Assembly (NCBI RefSeq): GCF_900636965.1 | Contig: NZ_LR134331.1 | Location: 1,550,001-1,614,000, forward strand | Source of the DNA: Lacticaseibacillus rhamnosus | GTDB taxonomy: Bacteria; Bacillota; Bacilli; Lactobacillales; Lactobacillaceae | Direction of reading: 5' to 3' | Length of the DNA: 64,000 bases | Part shown: one piece after another, positions 34,055 through 44,227 of the stretch | Layout of the letters: each line of letters starts with the position of its first letter | Position numbering within the stretch: position 1 is the first letter of the stretch | The notes under the pieces: generated by a model | What the model was told of the DNA's origin: nothing | Databases searched by the model: none | What the model saw: the letters and a program-made list of their open reading frames with translations, nothing else | Program-made: the position numbers and the translations under genes

Positions 34055-37000
34055 TTAATCTTCGCGATGCTTCTTTTTGCCCATGGCTGCTAGTGTCCCC
34101 ATCAGTACAATACCTGCTAGTGCAAGCAAGGCAGCTTCTTCGGTTTCACCAGTTTGCGGAAGTGTGTGTCCACTTCCATCTTTAGTTTGCCCACTTCCGT
34201 TTTTAGCGATGATGTCAGCAGTTGTACCAGGATTGATTTTATCCCCAACGCTGGTGTCAGTAGCAACTGTATGAACGGTGTTGTCCTGGCTGCCTGAGTT
34301 TGCACCTAGTTCAGAATGTCCTACGTCTTGGCGTCCTACGTCTTGGCCTTTTGGATTTTTAGACGTTCCGTCAACATCTTTAACACCCTTGGTATCCACA
34401 TCGTGACTGGCAATCTGTTCGGCAAGATCACGATCAGTTTGTGCCCGGGTAGCAGCACTCTTGGCCTTATCCGCCGCCGCAGTCGCTGATGAAGCATATT
34501 GTGCAGCGTAGGAAAGTGCTTGAGCTGCTTTATTCGGATCAACATAATCGTGTGCAAGCTCTTGCGCAGCCTTACTGAGTGCCGCAAAGGAAGCAGCGTC
34601 TTTAGCCGCACTGGCAGCAATGTTCGCCGCGTTAATCGCGTCGGACTTCAAGTAAGCTAACGAAGAATTCTTAGGTTTACCATCAGCAAAACTTGCCGTT
34701 TCACTGGCCGCTTTAGCTGCAACTGAAGCAGCTAAGTCGGCTGCGGTCGTTGCGGCATGAGCCGTGCTTGCAAAATCGCCTTGAGTCGGTTTCGCAGTAT
34801 CAGAACCTGGCGTGTGCGCTGCAGCAGCAGTTTTAGCTTTATCAGCAGCTGACTTTGCCAAATCTGCAGAACTCTTCGCACCGGCAGCGGCACTGGACGC
34901 CCGTGAGTCGTCACCCGACTTCGCTGCATCCTTAGCTGCTGCGGCAGACTTGGCAGCGTCATCAGCAGCGGACTTCGCTAGATCTGCCGCGCTCTTGATT
35001 GCAGGATCTTCTGGATACTTCGTTGCGGCAGAACTTGCTTGATCGGCACTGGAGCTGGCTTGCTTGGCTGACTGGTCAGCTGCACTGGCATAACTTGATG
35101 CGGCATCGCCTTTAGCTTTTGCTTCAGCTTGGGCTTTGGCATCATCTTTAGCCTTCGCATCTCCAGCTGCCTTTGCTGCAGCAGAACTTGCCAGATCGGC
35201 TGAGCTCTTAGCACCGGCAGCGGCACTGGATGCCCGTGAATCGTCACCTGACTTAGCTACATCCTTGGCTGCTGCCGCGGATTTGGCCGCGTCATCAGCA
35301 GCGGACTTCGCTAGGTCAGCCGCGCTCTTGATTGCAGGATCTTCTGGATACTTCGTTGCGGCAGAACCCGCTTGATCAGCACTGGAGCTGGCTTGCTTGG
35401 CTGACTGATCAGCTGCAGTAGCATAGCTTGAGGCTGCTTCACCTTTAGCTTTGGCGTCAGCTTGGGCTTTGGCATCATCTTTAGCCTTCGCATCTCCAGC
35501 TGCCTTTGCTGCAGCAGAACTTGCCAGATCGGCTGAGCTCTTCGCACCGGCAGCGGCACTGGATGCCCGTGAATCATCACCTGACTTCGCTGCATCCTTG
35601 GCTGCTGCCGCAGACTTAGCCGCGTCATCAGCAGCGGACTTCGCTAGATCTGCCGAGCTCTTGATTGCCGGATCTTCCGGATACTTCGTTGCGGCAGAAC
35701 CTGCTTGATCAGCACTGGAGCTGGCCTGCTTGGCTGATTGATCAGCTGCACTAGCATAGCTTGAGGCGGCTTCACCTTTAGCTTTGGCGTCAGCTTGGGC
35801 TTTAGCATCATCCTTAGCCTTCGCATCACCAGCTGCTTTTGCTGCAGCAGAGCTTGCCAAATCAGCAGAACTCTTCGCACCGGCAGCGGCACTGGATGCC
35901 CGTGAATCATCACCTGACTTAGCTGCATCCTTGGCTGCTGCCGCGGATTTGGCCGCGTCATCAGCAGCGGACTTCGCTAGGTCGGTAGCACTCTTAATTG
36001 CCGGATCTTCTGGATACTTCGTTGCCGCAGAACCCGCTTGATCAGCACTGGAGCTGGCCTGCTTGGCTGATTGATCAGCTGCACTAGCATAGCTTGAGGC
36101 TGCTTCACCTTTAGCTTTGGCGTCAGCTTGAGCTTTGGCATCGTCCTTAGCCTTCGCATCTCCAGCCGCTTTTGCTGCAGCAGAGCTTGCCAAATCAGCA
36201 GAACTCTTCGCACCGGCAGCGGCACTGGATGCCCGTGAATCATCACCTGACTTAGCTGCGTCCTTGGCTGCTGCCGCGGATTTAGCCGCGTCATCAGCAG
36301 CAGACTTCGCTAGGTCAGCTGAACTCTTGATTGCCGGATCTTCCGGATACTTCGCTGCCGCAGAACCCGCTTGATCGGCACTGGAGCTGGCTTGCTTAGC
36401 TGATTGATCAGCTGCACTGGCATAGCTTGATGCGGCATCGCCTTTAGCTTTTGCTGCTGCAATCACTTTTGCGGCAGCATCGCTAGCAACGGTTGCAGCT
36501 GACTTTGCTACTTCTGCTGCAGACTTCGCCGCGTCATCTTGACCGTCTAACGCCGCATACTTGGCATCATTGGCGGCGCTTGTTGCTGTTGAAGCAGCAG
36601 ATCTTGAAAGACTGGTTGCTGCTGCAATGCCAGCATCTTCAGGATAGTTTGCCCCAGCACTTTCAGCTAACTGAGCGCTTGAGTTTGCTAAACTTGCAGA
36701 TTGAGCAGCATCAGTAGCATAGTTTGATGCTGCGACATTTTTTGCCTTGGCTGCATCGCTTGTTTTGGCAGCAGCGGTGCTGGCAACAATTGCTGCGCTC
36801 TTAGCTGTTGCAGCGGCAGAAGACGCTTTGGCATCATCGCCGGCTTGTGCAGCACTCTTAGCGTCAGTTGCAGCACTCTTGGCAATATCGGCTGCAGACG
36901 TAGCAACATCCGTATTGGCTTTGATGTTTGGATCATTAGGATACTTAGTAGCAACAGATACGGCACCATCAGCGCTGGAGCCCGCCTGACCAGCGGCCTT

Positions 37001-40000
37001 GACAGCATCATCGGCAAAACTTGATGCAGCCGTTGCTTTTGCTTTAGCCGCGTCACTCGCTTGTGAAGCAGCCTGACTGGCAACTATCGCGGCACTCTTG
37101 GCGCTATCTGCAGCTTGTGAAGCAGTCACATCATCGCCGGCTTGGGTGGCACGCTTAGCATCTGTAGCTGCACTCGAAGCCGTATCTGCTGCTGACTTAG
37201 CCAATTCAGTTGCCGCGCCAATTGATGAGTCATTCGGGTACTTCGTTGCTGCTTTTCCAGCTACATTAGCACTGGAGCCCGCTTGACTGGCAGCCTTAGT
37301 TGCTTCATTGGCATAACTGCTTGCAGCCGTGCTTTTCGCTTTTGCAGCAGCGCTTGTCTTAGCAGCCGCGGTGCTGGCTTCGGTAGCTGCGGTTTTGGCA
37401 TTAGAAGCAGCAACAGAAGCCGCAATATCATCACCGGTTCGAGCTGCACTTCTGGCTGTATCTGCAGCACTTGAAGCTTTAGCCGCTGCTGCAGATGCAC
37501 TATCTGTTGCAGTTTGAATTTCTGGCTCATCCGGATATTTGGTTGCCGCAGAAGTAGCAACATCTGCACTTGAGCTTGCCTGACTAGCCGCTTGTGCAGC
37601 ATCACCAGCAAAACTAGTTGCCGCCGCTTTCTTTGCGGCCGCGATACTATCTGCTGTTTTAAGTGCTGTTTTGGCAGCAGCATCCGCTTGGTCAGCGGCA
37701 GATTTGGCAATATCAGCGGCACTTGAGGCACTTGCGTCATCACCGCGAGCGGCAGCATCTTCTGCCGCATCTGCTGCAAGTGATGCATCTTTTGCAGCTT
37801 GTTGGGCTACGGAACTGGCACGAGAAATTGTCGGATCATCAGGATATTGACTGCCCACTGCCGTTGCAACATCAGCACTGGAACTAGCTAAACTAGCCGA
37901 TTTAACGGCATTCGCTGCATAGCTCTTAGCGTCTTTGTCATGAACCACCGCTAAGCTTGATGCCAAGTCAGCCGCAATACTTGCCTGACTAGCATGACTC
38001 TTAGCTTCGGCAGCGGCACTTGATGCAGCCGGAATGTCACCGCTTTGTGCAGCCGACTTAGCACTGTCTGCACTGTCTGAAGCCTCGTCAGCTGCTTGAT
38101 TAGCGACATTATTTGCACTCGTAATGGCTGTGTCACTTGGATATTTGACTGCAGCTGATTCAGCGATATCGCCGCTTGCTTTTGCCCGATCAGCGGCTTT
38201 GGTCGCATCACTGACAAGTCGATCACCTAGTGTTGCGATGTTGCCCGCCAAACGTTTTGAATCATCTGCAGCGCTTGAGGCGATAGCTGCTTGACCCTTA
38301 GCCTGTAGTGCAGCGCTCATGGCGTCATCAGCTGTACTACTTGCAGCATCGGCGGCTGAGCTAGCAATTTTGGCAAAGTTTGAAGCCTGATTTGCAAAGG
38401 TCGAAGCTTGAGACATATTGCCAGCTACAATAGCGCTGTTAGCTTGGGAAGCAGCTTTGCTGGCAGCAAGATTGGCACTACTTGTTACTTTCGCCAGACT
38501 GACAGCAGAGCCGGCAGTAGCTGAGGCTTGAGTGGCATAGCTTGATGCTTGAATCGTTGCATCATTGGCAGTCTTTGCAAGGCTGGCCAGAGAATCATTG
38601 CCAGGGAACCGGCTGGCAGCACTTGAAGCAATTGCATTTGCAGACTTAGCCGTGTCAGAAGCAGCACTGGCAATAGCGCTGGCATTATTTGCAGTGGCGG
38701 AAGCTTCTTGAGCTACGACAGAAGCAGATAAAGCACTTTCGCTGGCCTGACTAGCTTTAGATGAAGCTTGATCATTGGCTGCGGAAACCGTATCCGCAAT
38801 CTGCTTTGCCCGATTATTTGCGCTTACGGCTTGGCTGGCTGCGGAGTCTGCTTTGTTTGCTTCACTTAATGCTTTACCGGCGGCATCATTTGCCTTGTCC
38901 GCGTATTCTGAAGCAATGTCAGCTGCGGCAGATGCTTGATTATTCAGGTTTTGGGCAGCCGTATGATCACCACGTTGACTGGCTGCCGTTGCCTGAGCAG
39001 CGGCTGTTTTGGCAGTGGCATTTGCTGAACTGACTTGATCGGCAAAGCTACTTGCCGCAGATGCATCAGCGCTAGCCGTCAAAGCATAACTCGCGGCAAC
39101 ACTATTAGCGTCTGAAGCAGTTTTAGCCAGTGAGGCTAATGAGTTGTTTGACGGATAGTTACTTGCTTTAGCCGAGGCTTCTTGATAAGCAGAATCAGCG
39201 ACACTACTTGCATTGCTGGCGATTGCGCTTGCATTGTTCGCAATCGCGGTTGCAGAGCTGGCAGTATAAGCAGTTGCACTGGCATCAGCTTTAGAAGCGA
39301 CATCACGCGCCGTGGCAGCAGCACTAACGGCAACTTTTGCTTTTTCACTTGCCAAGTTTGCTTCATTTAGTGCTTGATCTGCAGCCGAGTTTGCCTTGTC
39401 AGCCGCCGAAGAAGCTGTCACGCCTGCAATCGATGCTTGGTCCGCTAAACTTGAGGCATTGGAAAGGTCGCCAGCATCAAGCGCAGTATTAGCTCTTGAA
39501 GCCGCAGAAGCAGCTTTACTGTTCGCCGCACTGGCAATCGCTGCATAACTACTTGCAGCAGATGCATCCGAACTTGCTGATTTAGCTAAGTCAGCAGTTT
39601 CACTATTTGCAGAAGATGCCACGGTGGCAAGACTGGTTAGTGAAGGATTGCCAGGATAACGTGTTGCAATGTTTGAAGCATCTTGATAGCCGGATGCTGC
39701 GACACTACTTGCAGTGCTGGCGATAGCATTGGCCGAGTTTGCTTTAACAGAGGCTGTACTTGCCACGACCGACGCCGACCGCGCTGCATCACTGGCTGCA
39801 CTCGCTTTATCACTAGCCGCAGTATTGCCGCTGGTAATGGATGAAGCAAGACTCGAAGCCGCGGTGCTAGCTGCAACTGCAATGCTTGCAGCGTCATTGG
39901 CCGCAGAACTGGCTGCGTATGCCTCACTCAATGCTTTGGTAGCCGCATTTTTACCTTTGTCAGCGGCAGAAGAAGCCTCTGTAGCGGCCTTTGAAGCACT

Positions 40001-43000
40001 TGCTGCATATGACGAAGCTTCCGAAATATTGCCATTCACATAGGCACTATTTGCAAGGGATGCAGTTTCACTTGCAACGCCATTTGCTTGTGAAGCGGCA
40101 GTGGCATAACTACTTGCCAATGAGGCATCTTCAATTGCGCCTGCCGCATAACTGGAAGCCAAGCTAACCGCATTGCCAGCTGCTGTCGCTAGAGAGGCAA
40201 CTGACTGATCCTTCGGGAAGCGTGTTGCAACACTAGCCGCAACGTCACCAGCAGACTTTGCTTTATTTGACGCAGCGACTGCAATTGACTTAGCCGAATT
40301 AGCCGTGATTGATGCAGCGCTTGCAACAACAGAGGCTGAAGTGGCAACACTAGAAGCTTTTTCGGCTGTATCGGATGTGGCTTTGGCAAGGCTCCCGGCT
40401 AATTCAATCGCACTACTTGCAGCTTGTGAAGCAATCGCAGCAGTCGAATTAGCCTGATCTGCCTCTGTCGAAGCCTGATTAGCCAAACCGTTTGCTTGAC
40501 TGGCAAGATCAGCTGCACTAGACGCAGCAGTCACAGCTTGTGCTTTAAAGCTTGATGCGGCTTGTAAATCACCACCGGCAATGGCACTGTTCGCCTGTGA
40601 AGCTGCCAAGCTCGCCTCTTTGTTTGCCGCGACTACTTTTTGAGCCAAACTGCTTGCGGCAGCGGCATCAGCTGCTGCACTTTTGGCAAATCCAGCGGTT
40701 GTGCTATTTGCACTTGAAGCCACTGCAGAAAGGCTGGTCAATGACGGATCTTTAGGATAGGTGGCGGTTAACGAAGCGGTTACATTGTTTGCTGAACTAG
40801 CCACACTGATGGCGGTACTTGCAACGGTGCTTGCATTATTAGCAACAGTTGAAGCAGATTTTGCCGCCACACTTGCCGCGCTGGCCTTGTCACTGGCTGC
40901 ACTTGTATCTTTAGTTGTGTCTGACGCCAGCGTTGCAACCCGACCTTGAGCTGAAAGTGCGGCTTTAGAAGCTTCGTCAGCTGCAGACTTAGCTTGTAAG
41001 GCCTCGCTTTGGGCAAGACTTGCCGCTGTATTTGCATTGTCTGCCAGTGAGCTAGCCAAATTTCCAGCATCTTTTGCCTGGCTACCAAACCTTGCGGCAG
41101 CATCATTTTGCCCTGCCGTTAGCGCTTCATTTGCTAAGGAAGCAGCACGTTTGGCACCTTCATTGGCAGAACTTGTTTGGCCTGCGTAACTACTTGCGGC
41201 AAAAGCAGCCGAACTGGCTTTTGCAGCGTAATCCGAAGCAACAGCTTGTGCGCTAGAAGCCGTTGTCGATAAAGCCGCCAACGAGCTGTCTTGTGGGAAA
41301 CTACTTGCAGCACTTGAAGTTAAATTTTTAGCAGAAAGCGCTACGGCACTGGCATTACTTGCAATGGTGCTGGCATTGTTAGCAACAGTCGATGCAGTGC
41401 TTGCGACAACCGATGCTGACCGTGCGACGGTACTACCCACTCCCGCATCACCTGCTGCGGCAGACTTCAAGTTGCCAGCAATCCCTGAAGCAACAGTTGC
41501 TGCGTCAGAGGCAATGGCTGCCTGAGATTTTGCCTGCAATGCATAGGACATTGCTGAACTAGCAGCTGATTTTGTCTGGTTTGCCAAATCTGTCGCGTTC
41601 GAAGCTGCTGTTGATGCTTGCCCCGAGTACAAAGCAACGCCAGCGGCATCACCGGCATTGGCAGCGCTAGTTACCTTATTCGCTGCTTCCTGTGCTTGTG
41701 AGTTTGCATCACTTACTCGGGTTGCAAGATCGCTAGCCTGACTTGCAAAAGCACTGGCAGATGTAGCAAAGCTTGAAGTTAAGCTAGCTGCCTGTCCTAC
41801 TTTAACTGCCAAACTAGCAAGAGAAGCATTATCAGGGAATGAAGATGCAAAACCGGAAGCCGCAGCATTAGCAGAACTTGCAGTCGTGCTGGCTGTTTTG
41901 GCTATTGCACTAGCATTATTTGCTTCAGTCGAAGCCGACGTTGCTGCTGTATAAGCCAGGCTGGCATTTTTACTGTCAGCTGCAGTGCTGCCGGTAGTCG
42001 TGCCTAAACTTGCGGAGAGTTTGGCAGCTTCACTTGCTGCCGAGGTGACAATTTTGGCATTTTCACTAGCTGCAAGTGCTGATGCTAATGCATTGGATGC
42101 TGCAGTACTCGTTTGGTCTGCTAGTTGACTTGCCAATGATGCAGCACTAGAGGCGATCGTAGCGTAAGAACTGGCATCTGGTAAATTCTTCGCGGCCAGA
42201 GCAGCATTAGTCTGCGCAACCGCTGAAATGACCGTATCATTTGCCGATTTTACTTTACCTGCTAAGTCACTTGCTTGTGAGTTGCTAGCAAAAGCAGATG
42301 CAGCGTAACTAGCGGTCATCGATGTTGCAGTCGAAGCGGTTGCAGAAAGCTTTGCAAGCGATTCGTTTGTTGGATAAGCACTTGCAGCTTTGTCAACCAC
42401 GGCTTTGGCCGAAGTTGCGGTCTCAATTGCAGTGCTTGCAATGGCACTGGCGCTATTGGCAACCGTCGATGCAAGGTTAGCTTTGTCATATGCCTTGCTT
42501 CCTGTGTCCGCAGCTAGACTGGCATTACTCTTTGCAGCTGCAGTGCTACTGGTTGAGCCAGCAATCGTTGCCGCTGATTTTGCCGCATTTAAAGCGTCTT
42601 CTGCTGCTGAAGAGGCAGCGTTTGCTTCAGATAGCGCTTTATCAGCGGCGGAGTTTGCAATTGGTGCTTGTTGACTGGCGGTAGCGGCAGCATCAGCAGC
42701 CTGCTTGGCAAGTGAGGTTGCTTCATCGGTTTTTCCTGCAGCACTGGCAGCTTTGGCGGCGGCCGCTGCTGAAGACGCAGTTGTGTTGGCAGCATTGACA
42801 GTCGCAACGGCCTGTTTGGCAAAGGCAGCATCTGAACTTGCAGCAACTGCATAACTTGAGGCTACTGCCGTTGCACTAGAGGCGGTTTTTGAAAGATATG
42901 CAAGTGATTGGTTGTCAGGATTTGCCGTAGCAAGACTGGCAACTTGATCACTTGCGCCATTAGCAGCACCGCTTGCTGAGCTGGCGATACTGCTGGCGGA

Positions 43001-44227
43001 ATTCGCCTTTGTTAATGCGCCACTGGCAGTAACAGCCGCACTGGCAGCAATAGCAGCATCGGAATCAGGATTGAGCGCGGACTTTACCGTTACCAGGAAA
43101 TACGAAAATAGTGTCCCATTGAAAGGTCCAACTAAGGGTTTTGTCTGATTCGTATTAATACTGTATTGGACAGCGTAAACGCCTGGTGTTTTATACGAAG
43201 AGCCTGCGATCCAGATTGGAACATTCGCATCATTGGGTCTGCCAACTTGACTGGCGAGCATATCGCCGACCGTCCCGGCACTGTTTTGGAAGGTCAAGAA
43301 AGGTCCTAAAAGACCATCAGAGGCAAAAGGATTAAGTGGATGCGTATAGTCAATATTATTTGCCGCGGTACTACCCGTAATGACCCAATTAGGTGCAAGT
43401 GTAAAGGTTGCCAAACTACCATTACCAAATGCGGTAAAGTTTGAATCGACAACTTTATCAATGGAAGTATCCCCAGCAAAAATGGAAACATTGGGCGCCG
43501 TAACTGTAGCTGTACCGCGAGGATTTGTTTTCGTAAAAACAACGGTGCTAGGCGTTCCCGCATCATCCACCACTGGCATCGCAGCAAGTGTTTTTGATAC
43601 AACCACGTTTTTGGTGTGGTTGTTTTCGGTTTCGGAGCTTGCAGGCGCAGCAGCTTGAGTTACAGCAATTGAAGTGGCACTACTAGTAGAACTGCTTGCT
43701 GCAACGGTAATACCGGCAGCTGCCGAAGTAGTCGCATTGCTGGACTGAACCGCTGCCTTAGCAACTGGTGCCGCACTTGATGGCGCTGCAGACGAAACAA
43801 CTGAGTTTGTGGCAGAACTGCTCGCTTCAGTCTTGGCAACCGGTATTTCCGCGGACGCAACCGCTTGTTGTGTCTGCTGTTGCTTTTCTACCTTTGGCTG
43901 TGTTGTTATGGTCGTTTCAGCCGGCGTAGCATTAGTAACCGTCGCGGCGGCAGTGGCCGGTGTTGCGGTAGTTGCTGAACTTGAAGCTGTACTAGGTGCT
44001 GTTGGAGCAGTATGAATCGACGCGGCCGTTTGTGCACTGGCAGCATCAATTACCCGTTGATTGTCATTTGAATCGGCATGAACGGCCTGATTCCCGGAAA
44101 AGACAAATCCGGCACCACCGGCAAGAAACGTTAAGGTACTGAAGGTGAAAAGCCAGTGTTTCCCAGCTTTATACATCTTGAAATTAGCCGTTTTAGTCGA
44201 TGGTTTTTTCTTAATGAACTTTCCCAT
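34055..44227 (-). CDS. Giant Ala/Ser-rich repeat surface adhesin, LPQTG-anchored
   Basis: 3390 residues. N-terminus: signal with FKMYKAGKHWLF (KxYKxGKxW motif, residues about 16-27) and cleavage near residue 52. Then a Ser/Thr/Ala-rich stretch (about 53-215), one non-repetitive folded-looking domain (about 215-390, with NVSIFAGDTSIDKVVDSNF and SYKTPGVYAVQYSI), and roughly 2700 residues of helical Ala/Ser repeats in three length classes. C-terminus: LPQTG at about 3356, hydrophobic segment, KKKHRED tail, for sortase. GGGGTGAA lies before the ATG. It is the main candidate substrate for the nearby glycosyltransferases and is presumably exported by an accessory Sec route. It is related in design to SRR adhesins, but the repeat is helical rather than the usual SxS dipeptides. 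Confidence 0.9.
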   Translation of the reverse strand: MGKFIKKKPSTKTANFKMYKAGKHWLFTFSTLTFLAGGAGFVFSGNQAVHADSNDNQRVIDAASAQTAASIHTAPTAPSTASSSATTATPATAAATVTNATPAETTITTQPKVEKQQQTQQAVASAEIPVAKTEASSSATNSVVSSAAPSSAAPVAKAAVQSSNATTSAAAGITVAASSSTSSATSIAVTQAAAPASSETENNHTKNVVVSKTLAAMPVVDDAGTPSTVVFTKTNPRGTATVTAPNVSIFAGDTSIDKVVDSNFTAFGNGSLATFTLAPNWVITGSTAANNIDYTHPLNPFASDGLLGPFLTFQNSAGTVGDMLASQVGRPNDANVPIWIAGSSYKTPGVYAVQYSINTNQTKPLVGPFNGTLFSYFLVTVKSALNPDSDAAIAASAAVTASGALTKANSASSIASSASGAANGASDQVASLATANPDNQSLAYLSKTASSATAVASSYAVAASSDAAFAKQAVATVNAANTTASSAAAAAKAASAAGKTDEATSLAKQAADAAATASQQAPIANSAADKALSEANAASSAAEDALNAAKSAATIAGSTSSTAAAKSNASLAADTGSKAYDKANLASTVANSASAIASTAIETATSAKAVVDKAASAYPTNESLAKLSATASTATSMTASYAASAFASNSQASDLAGKVKSANDTVISAVAQTNAALAAKNLPDASSYATIASSAASLASQLADQTSTAASNALASALAASENAKIVTSAASEAAKLSASLGTTTGSTAADSKNASLAYTAATSASTEANNASAIAKTASTTASSANAAASGFASSFPDNASLASLAVKVGQAASLTSSFATSASAFASQASDLATRVSDANSQAQEAANKVTSAANAGDAAGVALYSGQASTAASNATDLANQTKSAASSAMSYALQAKSQAAIASDAATVASGIAGNLKSAAAGDAGVGSTVARSASVVASTASTVANNASTIASNASAVALSAKNLTSSAASSFPQDSSLAALSTTASSAQAVASDYAAKASSAAFAASSYAGQTSSANEGAKRAASLANEALTAGQNDAAARFGSQAKDAGNLASSLADNANTAASLAQSEALQAKSAADEASKAALSAQGRVATLASDTTKDTSAASDKASAASVAAKSASTVANNASTVASTAISVASSANNVTASLTATYPKDPSLTSLSAVASSANSTTAGFAKSAAADAAAASSLAQKVVAANKEASLAASQANSAIAGGDLQAASSFKAQAVTAASSAADLASQANGLANQASTEADQANSTAAIASQAASSAIELAGSLAKATSDTAEKASSVATSASVVASAASITANSAKSIAVAASNKAKSAGDVAASVATRFPKDQSVASLATAAGNAVSLASSYAAGAIEDASLASSYATAASQANGVASETASLANSAYVNGNISEASSYAASASKAATEASSAADKGKNAATKALSEAYAASSAANDAASIAVAASTAASSLASSITSGNTAASDKASAASDAARSASVVASTASVKANSANAIASTASSVAASGYQDASNIATRYPGNPSLTSLATVASSANSETADLAKSASSDASAASSYAAIASAANSKAASAASRANTALDAGDLSNASSLADQASIAGVTASSAADKANSAADQALNEANLASEKAKVAVSAAATARDVASKADASATAYTASSATAIANNASAIASNASSVADSAYQEASAKASNYPSNNSLASLAKTASDANSVAASYALTASADASAASSFADQVSSANATAKTAAAQATAASQRGDHTAAQNLNNQASAAADIASEYADKANDAAGKALSEANKADSAASQAVSANNRAKQIADTVSAANDQASSKASQASESALSASVVAQEASATANNASAIASAASDTAKSANAIASSAASRFPGNDSLASLAKTANDATIQASSYATQASATAGSAVSLAKVTSSANLAASKAASQANSAIVAGNMSQASTFANQASNFAKIASSAADAASSTADDAMSAALQAKGQAAIASSAADDSKRLAGNIATLGDRLVSDATKAADRAKASGDIAESAAVKYPSDTAITSANNVANQAADEASDSADSAKSAAQSGDIPAASSAAAEAKSHASQASIAADLASSLAVVHDKDAKSYAANAVKSASLASSSADVATAVGSQYPDDPTISRASSVAQQAAKDASLAADAAEDAAARGDDASASSAADIAKSAADQADAAAKTALKTADSIAAAKKAAATSFAGDAAQAASQASSSADVATSAATKYPDEPEIQTATDSASAAAAKASSAADTARSAARTGDDIAASVAASNAKTAATEASTAAAKTSAAAKAKSTAASSYANEATKAASQAGSSANVAGKAATKYPNDSSIGAATELAKSAADTASSAATDAKRATQAGDDVTASQAADSAKSAAIVASQAASQASDAAKAKATAASSFADDAVKAAGQAGSSADGAVSVATKYPNDPNIKANTDVATSAADIAKSAATDAKSAAQAGDDAKASSAAATAKSAAIVASTAAAKTSDAAKAKNVAASNYATDAAQSASLANSSAQLAESAGANYPEDAGIAAATSLSRSAASTATSAANDAKYAALDGQDDAAKSAAEVAKSAATVASDAAAKVIAAAKAKGDAASSYASAADQSAKQASSSADQAGSAAAKYPEDPAIKSSADLAKSAADDAAKSAAAAKDAAKSGDDSRASSAAAGAKSSADLASSAAAKAAGDAKAKDDAKAQADAKAKGEAASSYASAADQSAKQASSSADQAGSAATKYPEDPAIKSATDLAKSAADDAAKSAAAAKDAAKSGDDSRASSAAAGAKSSADLASSAAAKAAGDAKAKDDAKAQADAKAKGEAASSYASAADQSAKQASSSADQAGSAATKYPEDPAIKSSADLAKSAADDAAKSAAAAKDAAKSGDDSRASSAAAGAKSSADLASSAAAKAAGDAKAKDDAKAQADAKAKGEAASSYATAADQSAKQASSSADQAGSAATKYPEDPAIKSAADLAKSAADDAAKSAAAAKDVAKSGDDSRASSAAAGAKSSADLASSAAAKAAGDAKAKDDAKAQAEAKAKGDAASSYASAADQSAKQASSSADQASSAATKYPEDPAIKSAADLAKSAADDAAKSAAAAKDAAKSGDDSRASSAAAGAKSSADLAKSAADKAKTAAAAHTPGSDTAKPTQGDFASTAHAATTAADLAASVAAKAASETASFADGKPKNSSLAYLKSDAINAANIAASAAKDAASFAALSKAAQELAHDYVDPNKAAQALSYAAQYASSATAAADKAKSAATRAQTDRDLAEQIASHDVDTKGVKDVDGTSKNPKGQDVGRQDVGHSELGANSGSQDNTVHTVATDTSVGDKINPGTTADIIAKNGSGQTKDGSGHTLPQTGETEEAALLALAGIVLMGTLAAMGKKKHRED
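34830..36450 (-). repeat. Five near-identical 333-bp (111-residue) tandem repeats in the adhesin gene
   Basis: The KYPEDPAIKS coding segment recurs at about 34992, 35325, 35658, 35991 and 36324, exactly 333 bases apart. Each unit runs AASSYASAADQSAKQ ... GDDSRASSAAAGAKSS ... KAKDDAKAQADAK. The last (C-terminal) copy lacks the charged linker. Copies differ by few substitutions. Confidence 0.9.
36450..38200 (-). repeat. Six diverged ~297-bp (about 99-residue) repeats in the adhesin gene
   Basis: Same unit as the 333-bp class but without the 12-residue charged linker. The YP-D motif (KYPSDTA, QYPDDPT, KYPDEPE, KYPNDSS, KYPNDPN, NYPEDAG) recurs about every 300 bases between 38140 and 36645. Sequence divergence between units is much higher than in the 333-bp block. 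Confidence 0.8.
38230..42960 (-). repeat. Nine ~540-bp (about 180-residue) repeats in the adhesin gene
   Basis: A marker of the form (Y/F)P-x-(D/N)-x-S-(L/V)-x-x-L (YPTNESLAKL, FPDNASLASL, FPQDSSLAAL, YPKDPSLTSL, FPKDQSVASL, YPGNPSLTSL, YPSNNSLASL, FPGNDSLASL, preceded by NPDNQSLAYL) recurs roughly every 180 residues. The units are alpha-helical in composition and well diverged. Confidence 0.8.

Noticed and set aside
34830-42960. Regularly spaced repeats that could suggest a CRISPR-like array
   Set aside because: Units are 297-540 bp, in frame and protein-coding; there are no short repeats with unique spacers.
34812-43860. Many long open frames on the plus strand and in other minus frames across the adhesin gene, some Ala-rich
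   Set aside because: They recur with the 333-bp period and come from the GC-rich third positions of the Ala/Ser codons of the real frame. No binding sites.
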